A stretch of DNA of 35,847 nt from Gallionella sp. (GCA_030645955.1 JAUSMR010000108.1:1-35847); one strand, 5' to 3'; numbered from the stretch's first letter, positions 18,593-27,891 are shown. Notes: generated by a model not told the origin, from the sequence alone. Translations and numbers: made by a program.

Positions 18593-19237
18593 TCATCTAG
18601 ACAAACCGGGAAATAGCTCCAGCATCCCATCTGCGATGAATTGCACCGCCATCGCAGCAAGTATCAGCCCCATGACCCGGGTGGCGATGTTGAGCCCGCC
18701 CGTGCCCAGACGCTCGCCGATAGGCTCGGCCAGCCGCAGCACGATCCAGACTATCGCCGCCACGCCGACTATCCCTAAACTGAACACGATCTTGTCCGGC
18801 AGACTACCTGCCTGGTGGGCATCGACGATAGCCAGACTGATAGACCCCGGCCCGGCCAGCAGTGGAATTGCCAGCGGCACTACGGCAATGTCGTTCTTGG
18901 CTTCTGCCTCGACCTGCTCCGCATCGGTGTGCCGGGCCGGGCTGGTTCTGGCTCCAAACATGGCGATGGCGATGATCAGCACCAGTAGTCCGCCGGCGAT
19001 GCGGAACGCCGGGATGCCGATACCAAAGAACGACAGCAAAGCATCCCCCACCCAGACCGCGAGAATCAGAATCACCGCCACGGCAACAGCGGTTTTGAGC
19101 GCGGTGCGGTGCATCTCCTCCGGGCGTCGATCAGCCATCAGGCTGAGGTAAATGGGAATGGCTCCGAGCGGATTCAGGATGGCAAAGATACCCACCAAAT
19201 ATTTTATCTGCTCAGCCCAATCGAATGATAAAGACAT
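18593..19237 (-). CDS. MarC-family integral membrane protein
   Basis: 214 residues, six predicted membrane helices. Family landmarks: FAILNPLGAIPIYLSLMADRRPEE at the N-terminus, FRIAGGLLVLIIAIAMFGA, then VVPLAIPLLAGPGSISLAIV in the middle. MarC/YhgN/YchE proteins are of unknown function despite the historical multiple-antibiotic-resistance name; substrate unknown. The gene is flanked by repeats on both sides and appears monocistronic. Confidence 0.88.
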   Translation of the reverse strand: MSLSFDWAEQIKYLVGIFAILNPLGAIPIYLSLMADRRPEEMHRTALKTAVAVAVILILAVWVGDALLSFFGIGIPAFRIAGGLLVLIIAIAMFGARTSPARHTDAEQVEAEAKNDIAVVPLAIPLLAGPGSISLAIVDAHQAGSLPDKIVFSLGIVGVAAIVWIVLRLAEPIGERLGTGGLNIATRVMGLILAAMAVQFIADGMLELFPGLSR

Positions 19238-19355
19238 GTCTATTCCTTGCGTGGGGCCTGCGGAAACCTTGCTATTGATCCGGCACTGAGAGGTTCCGAT
19301 TGTATTCGCGGTGAATGCAACCGGCAGCGTCGGAGTATTTCCCGAATGTATCTAA

Positions 19356-19428
19356 AGAAGCACTGATTCAATCACCCAGACTGTCGTTGCGAATAGCCTT
19401 CAGCTGCAAGCGAAGCGTGGCAATCCGG
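19356..19428. repeat. Degenerate half copy of the 3839-3969 palindrome family
   Basis: AGAAGCACTGATTCAAT followed by GTCGTTGCGAA... and GCGAAGCGTGGCAATCCGG has the same outer/inner arm order as the left half of 3839-3969 but lacks the right half. The rest of 19238-19432 shows no gene. Confidence 0.5.
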
Positions 19429-19432
19429 AAAT

Positions 19433-19816
19433 CTATTCGGCTTCATCTATCATTCTCTTGGTTACTGCTTCAACCTCATGCGCCACTTTGATCAGCGATG
19501 CATCCTGCGACAATGACATCAGCATAGGAACAGGCCGGATCATGCCGATTCTGGTTTTGCCCTGTTCGGTATACACCGAGATGCGGCATGGCAGCGCCAT
19601 GTTCAGGCGCATGTCGATAGCGAGTACCTTGCCGGCCTGTCCCGGATTGCACACCTCGAAAACCTTGCATTGCTCGGCGAAGGCGATGCCCTTTTTGCGC
19701 AAGGTAGTTCCCAAATCGTGAATATGCAGCACGCCAAACTCGTTGCGCTTTACCGCCGCTTCCAGATCGGTTACGGCCTGCTCGAATGATTTATTGCTTT
19801 CAACCATGTAATACAT
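19433..19816 (-). CDS. DUF302 family protein
   Basis: 127 residues, single TT1751-like DUF302 domain: SNKSFEQAVTDLEAAVKRNEFGVLHIHDLGTTLRKKGI, then VFEVCNPGQAGKVLAIDMRLNMALPCRISVY. No signal peptide, so cytosolic. Function unknown. ATG 19816 has GAGG about 7 nt upstream; an in-frame ATG at 19807 is an alternative. Divergent from mutL. Confidence 0.85.
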   Translation of the reverse strand: MYYMVESNKSFEQAVTDLEAAVKRNEFGVLHIHDLGTTLRKKGIAFAEQCKVFEVCNPGQAGKVLAIDMRLNMALPCRISVYTEQGKTRIGMIRPVPMLMSLSQDASLIKVAHEVEAVTKRMIDEAE

Positions 19817-19978
19817 TTAGCGCCTCGGTTTCCTGAAAATTTATCATAACTACCATTCGAACCAGAATTTAAAGCTGAACGGTATTGCAAATAATTATAA
19901 CCCATCGGTAAACAGGACTGCTCCCGCGTTTCCGCTATAATCCCGCGCAGTTTTAAACTCATCATCCGTCCAACCATC

Positions 19979-21751
19979 ATGCCTGCCATCCGGCTGCTAC
20001 CCGACCTGCTCATCAATCAAATCGCCGCCGGCGAGGTGATCGAGCGCCCTGCTGCGGCGCTCAAGGAACTGATGGAAAACAGTCTGGATGCGGGTGCGAC
20101 CGACATCGCGGTGCAACTGGAAGGCGGCGGCATAAAGCTGCTGAGGGTGCGCGACAACGGCAGGGGCATCGCGAAAGACGAGCTGCCGCTGGCGCTGATG
20201 CGCCATGCCACCAGCAAGATCGCCTCGCTGGATGATCTGCAGCAAGTCGCCAGCATGGGCTTTCGCGGCGAGGCACTGGCGAGCATGGCGGCAGTGGCGC
20301 ATCTCACGCTGACCAGCCGCACCGTGCATGAAACGCACGGCTGGAAAGTAGATGCAATGAACGGCCTCGTCGGCGAACCCGCGCCAGCCAGTCACGTGCC
20401 GGGCACCACCGTGGAGATGCGCGAGCTGTATTTCAACACCCCGGCGCGGCGCAAATTCCTGAAAACCGAAACCACCGAATTTGCCTGGTGCGAAGAAGCC
20501 TTCAAACGCATCGCCTTGTCGCGCCCCGATGTCGCCTTTTCGCTGCAACACAACGGCAAGACTGTCTGGCAATTGCCCGCAACCCCTCCCGGCCTCCCCT
20601 TGTCAGGGGAGGAGACAGGGGTGAGGGCAGCTGCACTAAATCGCATTTCCGCCATCCTCGGCGAAGAATTCGGCCATGCCGCCGTGGGAGTGCAACGCCA
20701 GGCGGCGGGCCTGTCGCTGCAAGGCCTGGCCGCCCTCCCCGCCTATTCCCGCTCCAGCAGAGATGCGCAATACTTCTTCGTCAACGGCCGCTTCGTGCGT
20801 GACAAGGTCGCCAGCCACGCGCTACGCCAGGCCTATCAGGACATCCTGCACCACCAGCGCCATGCGGCCTTCGTGCTGTTTCTCGACCTGCCGCCGCAAC
20901 AAGTGGATGTAAATGTACACCCGACAAAAAGCGAAGTGCGTTTTCGCGAGAGCCAGGGGATACACCAATTTATTTTTCATACGCTGCAACAGGCGCTCGC
21001 TGTTCTGGCAAGCGGGCAGGATGCCCGCGCTCCAACGGCACAGCAGCCCGCATCGTTTATTCCGGCGCAGCAAACCATGCGGCTGGGTGTTGCAGAACGA
21101 GAAGCCGCTTATCGCCTGTGGGAAGTGCAGACTGAGGATCGGGGATCGGGGATTGAGCAAGAAACCGAACACCCCCTCGGCTTCGCCCTCGCGCAACTTT
21201 CCGGCATCTACATCCTCGCGCAGAATGCGCATGGCTTGATCGTCGTGGATATGCATGCCGCGCACGAGCGCATCGTGTATGAAAAACTCAAGGCTTCACT
21301 GGATGCCGAACAGATTGCCGCACAACCGCTGCTGATCCCGGTAAGTTTTTATGCCGACGCGCTGGAGGTGGCTACCGTTGAAGCTGAACAAGACGCGCTC
21401 AAAACACTGGGTTTCGACATCGCACCGCTGTCGCCCAACACGCTGGCAGTGCGCGCCATGCCGGTAATGCTCAGGCAATCCGAAGCAGAAGCCGCCGCAC
21501 GCGATGTGATAGACGAACTGCGCGAATTTGGCGCGAGCCGTACAATGACTGAACGGCGCAACGAGCTGCTCGCCACCCTCGCCTGCTACGGTGCGGTGCG
21601 CGCCAACCGGATCCTGAGCATCACCGAGATGAACGCGCTGCTGCGCGAGATGGAACAGACCGAACGCTCCGGCCAATGCAATCACGGCCGCCCGACCTGG
21701 TTCAAGATTTCGCTGGCGGAACTGGACGCGATGTTCATGCGCGGGAAATGA
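19979..21751 (+). CDS. mutL: DNA mismatch repair protein MutL (with in-frame repeat insertions)
   Basis: 590 residues. Links MutS mismatch recognition to strand nicking. GHKL ATPase motifs: ENSLDAGATD (33-42), DNGRGI (59-64), HATSKI (76-81), GFRGEAL (94-100). Transducer domain with RFVRDK and NVHPTK (312-317). The C-terminal domain keeps endonuclease-type motifs, DMHAAHERIVYE (~424, for DQHAxxExxxxE), ACYGAVRAN and CNHGRPT, so it should nick DNA itself, as expected where MutH is absent. Three segments are encoded by repeat-like DNA: residues ~201-218, ~345-352 and ~386-393. The first lies in a surface loop of the N-terminal domain, the others in the variable linker. Confidence 0.93.
   Translation: MPAIRLLPDLLINQIAAGEVIERPAAALKELMENSLDAGATDIAVQLEGGGIKLLRVRDNGRGIAKDELPLALMRHATSKIASLDDLQQVASMGFRGEALASMAAVAHLTLTSRTVHETHGWKVDAMNGLVGEPAPASHVPGTTVEMRELYFNTPARRKFLKTETTEFAWCEEAFKRIALSRPDVAFSLQHNGKTVWQLPATPPGLPLSGEETGVRAAALNRISAILGEEFGHAAVGVQRQAAGLSLQGLAALPAYSRSSRDAQYFFVNGRFVRDKVASHALRQAYQDILHHQRHAAFVLFLDLPPQQVDVNVHPTKSEVRFRESQGIHQFIFHTLQQALAVLASGQDARAPTAQQPASFIPAQQTMRLGVAEREAAYRLWEVQTEDRGSGIEQETEHPLGFALAQLSGIYILAQNAHGLIVVDMHAAHERIVYEKLKASLDAEQIAAQPLLIPVSFYADALEVATVEAEQDALKTLGFDIAPLSPNTLAVRAMPVMLRQSEAEAAARDVIDELREFGASRTMTERRNELLATLACYGAVRANRILSITEMNALLREMEQTERSGQCNHGRPTWFKISLAELDAMFMRGK
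20579..20630. repeat. C/G-rich hairpin repeat inside mutL
   Basis: CCTCCCC-TTGTCA-GGGGAGG hairpin with flanking CCCCTCCCGG and ACAGGGGTGAGG. The same hairpin occurs between arnC and the formyltransferase gene at 30021-30100, where it is split by element copy E. Encodes ATPPGLPLSGEETGVRA in MutL. Confidence 0.75.
21012..21033. repeat. GCGGGCAGGATGCCCGC palindrome inside mutL
   Basis: GCGGGCA-GGA-TGCCCGC followed by GCTCC. This is a repeat seen in intergenic DNA of many bacteria (established knowledge recalled, not searched). Encodes SGQDARAP in the MutL linker. Confidence 0.5.
21134..21157. repeat. GAGGATCGGGGATTGAG-type repeat inside mutL
   Basis: GAGGATC-GGGGATC-GGGGATTGAG is the same motif that forms the tandem and inverted repeat next to arnD at 27894-28001. 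Encodes EDRGSGIE in the MutL linker. Confidence 0.7.
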
Positions 21752-21767
21752 ATGAGGGGCGATATTA

Positions 21768-22958
21768 ATGCTTAGTGCTGCAAACCTTGCTATCAAAGCA
21801 TTAGAAGTTTTGAACAACTTGCCTGAGCTTATGCGCCCGAGGTTTATGCCCAGTCAGGAGACACTCGAGTCCGTACTTGAAGCTGTTTTCTGGTCAAGCC
21901 TCGATAAATACGAAGACGTTCCACTACGTGCTCGTATCTATCTTGCCCCCCTCGCTGCGTTGGATAATCCCCACCCGTCAATTGTGCAGCTAGATTCCAC
22001 CGTCCCACTGACCCATGCTCACATCCGACGGCTTTCTCCCGCCCACGGTAGACATGGTGGGTTGGTCATTATCGAAAAGTCAGGCAAACCTGAAATCGCG
22101 GCTATTTATGCAAGCTCCCGATCAACCGAACCCACGCACCCCTTATGGTTGTGCATTGAGTGCACCGGAGCTGGCGTTGTGCGCGTGGTAAACAACGACA
22201 GAGTATTGCTCGAATTTGCTCGAGGAACCGTTAGCATCTCAGAAGGCATGTCGTTCGATGAACATGTTGCTTCAATGCTTCTTTCAAGGAGTTTAAAGGA
22301 AGACGAAACTCACGCCTCTTATGTACACGCGAGCGATGTATCACGTTTATTTCTATCAATTGCTCGAACCATCGAGCGTAATGGCACAGGTGGTGCCTTG
22401 TGGATACTGCCAGCGACCTATCACAACAAACAACTCTTTGATCAACTAGGATATCGAGTCAAGCTGCATGCGGCATGGGCTGAGCCGTTCCGTGAGGAGT
22501 GGGAGTTACGCACAAGCATGTTGCGAGTACTAAATCCACCAGTAACATCCTTGCCAATCATGGAGGATATCCAATGGATGGCACAGGAGTGGGATCGCGG
22601 AAGAAAAGCCTCAGTGTGTTCGTATGTTGCAGATCTTGCCAGAGTTGACGGAGCAATTCTTGCTACAGCAACCCCAGATGTGCATGCTTTTGGTGTCGTC
22701 TGTAACAAATTCGAAATTTCCACTTTGCGTGTGACGAAACCAGCAGACCCCACTAAACCATTCGATGGAAGTATAGAAGTCAGCCCCGCAGACTTTGGAG
22801 GATCGCGTCACCGCTCCGCTATCGACTTCTGCAGCAACTTCGCACCTGCTTGTGCAATTGTCGTATCCCACGATGGAGGGCTCACCGTCTTTGGATCAGT
22901 AGTGCAGGGTGAGATACTGGGAACAAGAATTTCGGGAATCTCATCCTCCTGCAAATGA
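21768..22958 (+). CDS. Diadenylate cyclase-like protein (DACNV-type sensor + DAC domain)
   Basis: 396 residues, soluble. The C-terminal half (~265-385) has the DAC signature order: VDGAILAT (DGA at 294-296), then ADFGGSRHRSAIDFCSNFAPACAIVVSHDGG with the RHR triad at 347-349. These are the nucleotide- and metal-binding motifs of c-di-AMP-synthesising DisA/CdaA proteins. The N-terminal half (to ~250, with IERNGTGGALWILP) resembles the sensor domain class called DACNV; I assign this from memory of the family. It begins 16 nt after mutL, overlaps the transporter gene by 4 nt (ATGA), and is visibly more AT-rich than both. Product could be c-di-AMP or another dinucleotide, or the site may be degenerate. 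Confidence 0.65.
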   Translation: MLSAANLAIKALEVLNNLPELMRPRFMPSQETLESVLEAVFWSSLDKYEDVPLRARIYLAPLAALDNPHPSIVQLDSTVPLTHAHIRRLSPAHGRHGGLVIIEKSGKPEIAAIYASSRSTEPTHPLWLCIECTGAGVVRVVNNDRVLLEFARGTVSISEGMSFDEHVASMLLSRSLKEDETHASYVHASDVSRLFLSIARTIERNGTGGALWILPATYHNKQLFDQLGYRVKLHAAWAEPFREEWELRTSMLRVLNPPVTSLPIMEDIQWMAQEWDRGRKASVCSYVADLARVDGAILATATPDVHAFGVVCNKFEISTLRVTKPADPTKPFDGSIEVSPADFGGSRHRSAIDFCSNFAPACAIVVSHDGGLTVFGSVVQGEILGTRISGISSSCK

Positions 22959-24223
22959 CTAAAACATCTACCAGCCGAATCGCCTTCGCCAGTTTCATCG
23001 GCACCGCCATCGAGTTCTACGATTTCTACATCTACGGCCTCGCGGTGGCAATGGTGATCGGCCCGATATTTTTTCCCGGCAGCGGTCCGGCGGCGCAGGC
23101 ATTGAATGCGTTCCTGACGTTCGGCATCGCGTTTCTCGCGCGCCCGCTCGGCGCGTTGCTGTTCGGGCATTTCGGCGACCGCATCGGCAGGAAGACCACC
23201 CTGGTCGCGTCGCTGCTGGTGATGGGTATCTCCACGACGCTGATCGGCGTGCTGCCCGGGCATGACCTGATCGGCTGGGCCGCGCCCGCGCTGCTGTGCC
23301 TGCTGCGCTTCGGACAGGGGATCGGTCTGGGCGGCGAATGGAGCGGCGCGGCGTTGCTGGCGGCGGAATATGCGCCCAAGGGCAGGCGCGGCTGGTTCGG
23401 CATGTTCCCGCAACTCGGGCCACCGGTCGGTTTTTTGTTGGCCACCGGCAGTTTTCTGTTGCTGTCGCAGTTGCTCGACGATGCGCAATTCCGCGCATGG
23501 GGCTGGCGCATCCCGTTCCTCGCCAGCGCGGTGCTGGTGATCGTCGGCCTGTACGTGCGGCTCAGGCTCACCGAAACGCCGGTGTTCGCCAAAGCCATGG
23601 CAACGCACCAGCCGGTGAAACTGCCACTGGCAGAACTGTTCAGGCATCATGCCGCACCGCTGCTGCTGGGCGCGCTGGCGATGGTGGTGTGCTACGCGCT
23701 GTTCTACATCTCCACGGTGTTTTCGCTGAGCTACGGTGTCACCACGCTCGGCATCCCGCGCCCGCAATTCCTCGGCATGCTGTGCGTCGCCGTCGTCTTC
23801 ATGGCGGCTGCCACGCCGCTTGCCGCTATCGCAGGCGACCGTTACGGGCGCCGCCCGGTGCTGCTCGTGGCGGGCAGCGCGGCATTGCTGTCCGGCTTTC
23901 TGCTCGCGCCGATGCTGGCCAGCGGCTCGCCGTTGCTGATCACCGCCTTCCTTTCGATCGAACTGTTCCTGATGGGCGCTACCTTCGCGCCGATGGGAGC
24001 GCTGCTGCCGGAACTGTTTCCGACCGCCGTGCGCTACACCGGTGCAGGCACGGCCTACAATCTCGGCGGCATCCTCGGTGCATCGCTCGCGCCCTACATC
24101 GCGCAGCAACTGGTGCTGCACGGCGGCCTCGCCTGGGTGGGCGGCTATGTTTCCGCCGCTGCTGCAATCAGTTTGCTGGCGGTGTTCTTGATGCGCGAGA
24201 CACGCGACACGGAGCTGGCATGA
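22955..24223 (+). CDS. MFS transporter, metabolite:H+ symporter (MHS) type
   Basis: 422 residues, 12 membrane helices. MHS signatures: SFIGTAIEFYDFYIYG at the N-terminus, GHFGDRIGRKTTL between TM2 and TM3, RFGQGIGLGGEWSGAALLAAEYAP in TM4-5 and GDRYGRRPVL in the second half. Relatives carry organic acids (citrate, 2-oxoglutarate, shikimate) or betaines with protons; the substrate is not readable here. The start codon overlaps the stop of the diadenylate cyclase-like gene (ATGA) and lacks its own ribosome site, so translation is probably coupled to it. Confidence 0.88.
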   Translation: MTKTSTSRIAFASFIGTAIEFYDFYIYGLAVAMVIGPIFFPGSGPAAQALNAFLTFGIAFLARPLGALLFGHFGDRIGRKTTLVASLLVMGISTTLIGVLPGHDLIGWAAPALLCLLRFGQGIGLGGEWSGAALLAAEYAPKGRRGWFGMFPQLGPPVGFLLATGSFLLLSQLLDDAQFRAWGWRIPFLASAVLVIVGLYVRLRLTETPVFAKAMATHQPVKLPLAELFRHHAAPLLLGALAMVVCYALFYISTVFSLSYGVTTLGIPRPQFLGMLCVAVVFMAAATPLAAIAGDRYGRRPVLLVAGSAALLSGFLLAPMLASGSPLLITAFLSIELFLMGATFAPMGALLPELFPTAVRYTGAGTAYNLGGILGASLAPYIAQQLVLHGGLAWVGGYVSAAAAISLLAVFLMRETRDTELA

Positions 24224-24249
24224 ACCTAACTACCAACGCTACAGCCGTT

Positions 24250-24340
24250 CCTTCCCCCTTGCAGGGGGAAGGTCAGGATGGGGGTAGACACTCGGTTTCT
24301 ACCCCCTCCCCAACCCTCCCCCTTCAAGGGGGAGGGGGTG
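24250..24340. repeat. Two C/G-rich hairpin repeats between the MFS gene and miaA
   Basis: CCTTCCCCCTTGCAGGGGG (with AAGG) and CCCTCCCCCTTCAAGGGGG (with AGGG), joined by ~30 bp containing GGTTTCTACCCCCTCCCCAA. Same family as 35773-35843. Either hairpin could stop ribosomes or RNA polymerase ahead of miaA. Confidence 0.75.
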
Positions 24341-24377
24341 TTGCACCTTATCGATTGTACTTAAGGCATTAATTGGG

Positions 24378-25316
24378 ATGAAAACTCTTTCCCCCGCCAT
24401 TTTCCTGATGGGTCCCACCGCCAGCGGCAAAACCAGTGTCGCCGTGGAGCTCGCGCAAACCATGCCGGTGGAACTCATCAGCGTGGATTCCGCGCTGGTG
24501 TACCGCGACATGAACATCGGCACCGCCAAGCCGGATGCGGCAACGCTGGCGCGCGCGCCGCATCACCTGATCGACATCATCGATCCCTCTGAAGCCTATT
24601 CCGCCGCAGCCTTTCGCCACGATGCGCTGCGCCTGATGCACGATATCACCCGGCGCGGCAAGATTCCTTTGCTGGTGGGCGGCACCATGTTGTACTTCAA
24701 GGCGCTGCGCGAAGGACTCAGCGACCTGCCCCAAGCTGACCCCAAAGTGCGCGCCGAACTCGATGCCGAGATTACACAGCATGGCATCCAGCACCTGCAC
24801 CGGCAGCTCGCTATGGTGGATGCGGAAACCGCCGCGCGCCTGAAACCGGCCGATACGCAACGCATCCAGCGCGCGATGGAAATCTACCGCCTCACCGGCC
24901 AGCCGATGTCCGCGCTGATTGCCCAACAGGAGAGCACCGAACTGCCCTACCGCATCCTCTCCATCGCCCTTATCCCCTCTGACCGCGCGCAACTCCACGC
25001 CCGCATCGCCATCCGCTTCAAGTCCATGCTCGAACTCGGCCTGGTGGGAGAACTGCGCGCGCTGCGCTCAAAATATCCGCTGCACCCCAACCTGCCCTCG
25101 ATGCGCTGTGTCGGCTATCGCCAGGCATGGCAATTCATCGAAGGCGAAATCACCGCAGCGCAACTGCTGGAAACCGGTGTCGCGGCTACTCGCCAACTCG
25201 CCAAGCGGCAGCTCACCTGGCTGCGCTCCATGCCGGACAACATCGAACTGGATTGCCTCGCGCCCGACTTGGCGCAACAAGCCAAAAACACCATCCAACT
25301 ATGGTTGCACGTATAA
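24378..25316 (+). CDS. miaA: tRNA dimethylallyltransferase
   Basis: 312 residues. Transfers dimethylallyl from DMAPP to A37 of tRNAs reading UNN codons. P-loop GPTASGKT at 12-19, [47 protein letters not shown], and RCVGYRQAW plus [13 protein letters not shown] near the C-terminus, all family landmarks. The mutL-miaA neighbourhood is common in proteobacteria; here two genes (DAC-like and MFS) and repeats lie between. The ribosome site is weak (TTGGG next to the ATG). Confidence 0.96.
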   Translation: MKTLSPAIFLMGPTASGKTSVAVELAQTMPVELISVDSALVYRDMNIGTAKPDAATLARAPHHLIDIIDPSEAYSAAAFRHDALRLMHDITRRGKIPLLVGGTMLYFKALREGLSDLPQADPKVRAELDAEITQHGIQHLHRQLAMVDAETAARLKPADTQRIQRAMEIYRLTGQPMSALIAQQESTELPYRILSIALIPSDRAQLHARIAIRFKSMLELGLVGELRALRSKYPLHPNLPSMRCVGYRQAWQFIEGEITAAQLLETGVAATRQLAKRQLTWLRSMPDNIELDCLAPDLAQQAKNTIQLWLHV

Positions 25317-25347
25317 TAAACACCCCGTTTTTTGAAAGTTTCCCGCG

Positions 25348-26679
25348 ATGAAAATCACTGTAATTGGTTCTGGCTATGTGGGGCTGGTCTCCGGCGCTTG
25401 CCTGGCTGAATTGGGCAACGAAGTTCTATGTCTGGATGTCGATCCGCGCAAAATCGACATTCTCAACAATGGCGGTGTGCCGATTTACGAGCCGGGACTC
25501 GAAGACGTCATCAAAAGCAATGTCGCGGCCGGTCGCTTGCGCTTCACTACCGATGTGGCGGAGAGCGTGGCGCATGGCCTGGTGCAGATGATCGCAGTCG
25601 GCACTCCTTCCGACGAAGACGGTTCTGCAGATTTGCAATACGTGCTTGCCGCTGCACGCGCAATTGGCCGCACCATGACCGAATACAAAGTGATCGTCGA
25701 CAAGTCCACCGTGCCGGTCGGCACGGCGGAAAAAGTCAAACAGGCGGTGCAGGAAGAGCTGGACAAGCGCGACGTAAAGACCGAGTTCAGCGTGGTCTCG
25801 AACCCGGAGTTTCTCAAGGAGGGCGCGGCGATAGACGACTTCAACCGCCCGGATCGCATCGTGGTGGGTGCCGATGACGAACAGGCCATACGCATCATGC
25901 GCGAAATGTACGCCCCTTTTCAGCGCAACCACGAACGGCTGATGGTGATGGACATCAAGTCCGCCGAACTCACCAAATATGCCGCCAATGCGATGCTCGC
26001 CACACGCATCTCGTTCATGAACGAACTGGCCAACCTCGCCGAACGCGTCGGCGCGGACATCGAGCACGTACGCAAGGGCATCGGCTCCGACCAGCGCATC
26101 GGCTACCACTTTTTGTATGCCGGTTGCGGCTATGGCGGCTCGTGCTTCCCCAAGGACGTCCGTGCGTTGCAGCGCACCGGGGAGGAATATGGCTTGCCGA
26201 TGAAAGTGCTGGCTGCGGTAGAACTCGTCAATGAAGCACAAAAATCCGTGCTGCTGCAAAAGATCACCAGACGTTTCGGCGAAGACCTGAAGGGCAAACA
26301 CTTCGCCTTATGGGGACTGTCGTTCAAGCCTGGCACCGACGACATGCGCGAAGCATCCAGCCGTGTCGTGATGGAAGGTCTGTGGGCCAGAGGCGCCACC
26401 GTCACTGCCTATGATCCGGTGGCGATGAAGGAAACCAGACACATTTACGGTGAACGCCCCGATTTGCGTTATGCCGAGAACTCTAAAGACGCACTGCAGG
26501 ATGCTGACGCGCTGGTGATCGTGACGGAATGGAAAGTCTTCAAGAGTCCGGACTTCAACGTTATCAAGGCACGTTTGAAACAGCCGGTGATTTTTGACGG
26601 GCGCAATTTATTCGAGCCCGCCAGCGTGGCCGCGTTGGGGATCGAATACCACGGGATCGGCCGGGAAAGTTATACATAG
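25348..26679 (+). CDS. ugd: UDP-glucose 6-dehydrogenase
   Basis: 443 residues. Oxidises UDP-glucose to UDP-glucuronate with two NAD+. NAD-binding [10 protein letters not shown] at 7-16, PEFLKEG at ~153-159, ELTKYAANA with Lys210, catalytic Cys266 in [10 protein letters not shown], and a C-terminal UDP-binding domain ([15 protein letters not shown]). It supplies the first intermediate of the L-Ara4N pathway, whose remaining genes lie next door on the opposite strand. It starts 31 nt after miaA. The stop codon abuts repeat P2. Confidence 0.96.
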   Translation: MKITVIGSGYVGLVSGACLAELGNEVLCLDVDPRKIDILNNGGVPIYEPGLEDVIKSNVAAGRLRFTTDVAESVAHGLVQMIAVGTPSDEDGSADLQYVLAAARAIGRTMTEYKVIVDKSTVPVGTAEKVKQAVQEELDKRDVKTEFSVVSNPEFLKEGAAIDDFNRPDRIVVGADDEQAIRIMREMYAPFQRNHERLMVMDIKSAELTKYAANAMLATRISFMNELANLAERVGADIEHVRKGIGSDQRIGYHFLYAGCGYGGSCFPKDVRALQRTGEEYGLPMKVLAAVELVNEAQKSVLLQKITRRFGEDLKGKHFALWGLSFKPGTDDMREASSRVVMEGLWARGATVTAYDPVAMKETRHIYGERPDLRYAENSKDALQDADALVIVTEWKVFKSPDFNVIKARLKQPVIFDGRNLFEPASVAALGIEYHGIGRESYT

Positions 26680-26811
26680 CGACATAAATCTACTGCGCGA
26701 TTCGGGGGCGGGGTCGGGCAGTGCTCGCGATCCTCACATACTCTGTGTATGCTCCGGTCGCTGCGCGCTGGCCTCCCCCACCCCCGAACCGCTCGCTACG
26801 ATTTCTGTCGC
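26679..26811. repeat. Long hairpin repeat, family P, copy P2
   Basis: Outer arms GCGACATAAATC / GATTTCTGTCGC, inner arms TTCGGGGGCGGGG / CCCCCACCCCCGAA, centre CATACTCTGTGTATG. It shares TACTGCGCGA with P3 and the central ATCCTCA..CTCCGGT block with P1 (read in reverse). Confidence 0.75.
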
Positions 26812-26823
26812 CATGTGTAGTTC

Positions 26824-26959
26824 GTAGGATGGGCTGAGCGCAGCGATAACCAATGACTTGGCTGTCGTTTTTGGACAGCCTAGTCAGATGGCTATGCAAA
26901 GCTGCCCATCGTTTCACATTAACGGATTGATGGGCATCGCTGCGCTCAGCCCATCCTAC
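26824..26959. repeat. GTAGGATGGGCTGAGCGCAG inverted repeat hosting copy D
   Basis: 24-bp perfect arms (26824-26847, 26936-26959). The second arm continues as TGCCCATC.../GATGGGCA, showing that the stem was interrupted on its left side by copy D. Apart from P2 and this element, the 306-bp gap between ugd and arnD holds nothing. Confidence 0.85.
26846..26905 (+). repeat. Nested hairpin element, copy D
   Basis: ATAACCAATGACTTGGCTGT... loop of T residues ...GGACAGCCTAGTCAGATGGC, then TATGCAAAGCT. The stem GGCTGTC/GACAGCC is perfect. The tail matches copy F (ATGCAAGGCT) rather than A, B, C and E. Confidence 0.85.
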
Positions 26960-26985
26960 AGGTTGTTCGAATCATTGTCAGAGAA

Positions 26986-27891
26986 TCAGCCTTTCTCGCC
27001 CTGGCTCGCCAGCGTGCCGACCCGCCCTTCCACCTCGCGCATCACGACTTCATGGCGCGGCAACGAGCCAACAGCCAGCCCTTGCAGGTATTGCCGCAGC
27101 GACACCAGTTCATAGCCCTGCGCCTTCCAGCCTTGCAACAGTTGCTCGAATACCGGCATCCACTTGCCACCTTCCAGCTCGGCATGCAGCGTGTACACGT
27201 GGCCAGTTGCGAGCGGTTCTTCGGTCAGCCGCAATATGTGTTGCGCGATATTGTCCAGAGTGATGCCGTCGCGGTTCATCAGTTCGTCCAGCGTCGGCAA
27301 TGTGGTGGGCAGTTGCGGGCAGGCGACGATCTCGGCTTGCCAGGTGGGAATGAAAGGGTGCGTGCCGCGCGTATCCGAGCTGTATTCAAAACCGAAGCGT
27401 TGCATCAGCCGCAGCGCATGGCGGTTCATCTGCCAGCCGGCGGCGGCGTGGGCATGCGGCGCTTCGCCGAAAATTTCCGTGTAACGATCCACCGCGCGTT
27501 GCAACTCGCGCCGCGTCCATTCGGCATCCTTGTTCGCCACATAATCCTGCCAGCGGATGTGGTCGTAGCAATGAATGCCGGTTTCAAATCCCGCATCGCG
27601 CACGCCGCGCATGATGTCGGCGCATTTCATGCCGATATCGGGTGCGGGTAGCAGCGTGCCATACAGCAGCGTCTTGATGCCGTAGTGCTCCACCACGGAA
27701 GTGCGCGACACCTTGCCGATGAAGCCGGGACGGAATACGCGCTTGATGGCACGACCGGTGTGGTCGGGGCCAAGTGAAAAAAAGAAAGTAGCCTGCGCGT
27801 CATGACGTTGCAGTGTTTCAACCATACGCGGCACCCCCTCGCGCGTACCGCGATAGGTGTCCACATCGATTTTCAGGGCGAGTTGTTTCAT
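26986..27891 (-). CDS. arnD: 4-deoxy-4-formamido-L-arabinose-phosphoundecaprenol deformylase
   Basis: 301 residues. NodB-type polysaccharide deacetylase that removes the formyl group from Ara4FN on undecaprenyl phosphate. ArnD landmarks: LKIDVDTYRGTREGVPRMVE at the N-terminus with metal-binding Asp residues, FFFSLGPDHTGRAI, GIHCYDHIRWQ, AAAGWQMNRHAL, FEYSSDTRGTHPF and VYTLHAELEGG. It is ~15-30 residues longer at the C-terminus than the enterobacterial protein. Last gene of the minus-strand arn group. The ATG follows directly on the ends of a GGATTGA tandem repeat, and I see no ribosome site. Confidence 0.9.
   Translation of the reverse strand: MKQLALKIDVDTYRGTREGVPRMVETLQRHDAQATFFFSLGPDHTGRAIKRVFRPGFIGKVSRTSVVEHYGIKTLLYGTLLPAPDIGMKCADIMRGVRDAGFETGIHCYDHIRWQDYVANKDAEWTRRELQRAVDRYTEIFGEAPHAHAAAGWQMNRHALRLMQRFGFEYSSDTRGTHPFIPTWQAEIVACPQLPTTLPTLDELMNRDGITLDNIAQHILRLTEEPLATGHVYTLHAELEGGKWMPVFEQLLQGWKAQGYELVSLRQYLQGLAVGSLPRHEVVMREVEGRVGTLASQGEKG

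Noticed and set aside
24221..24372. Short open frame overlapping the MFS stop (ATGA) and running through the C/G-rich hairpins
   Set aside because: Its length consists almost wholly of repeat sequence and it lacks protein character.
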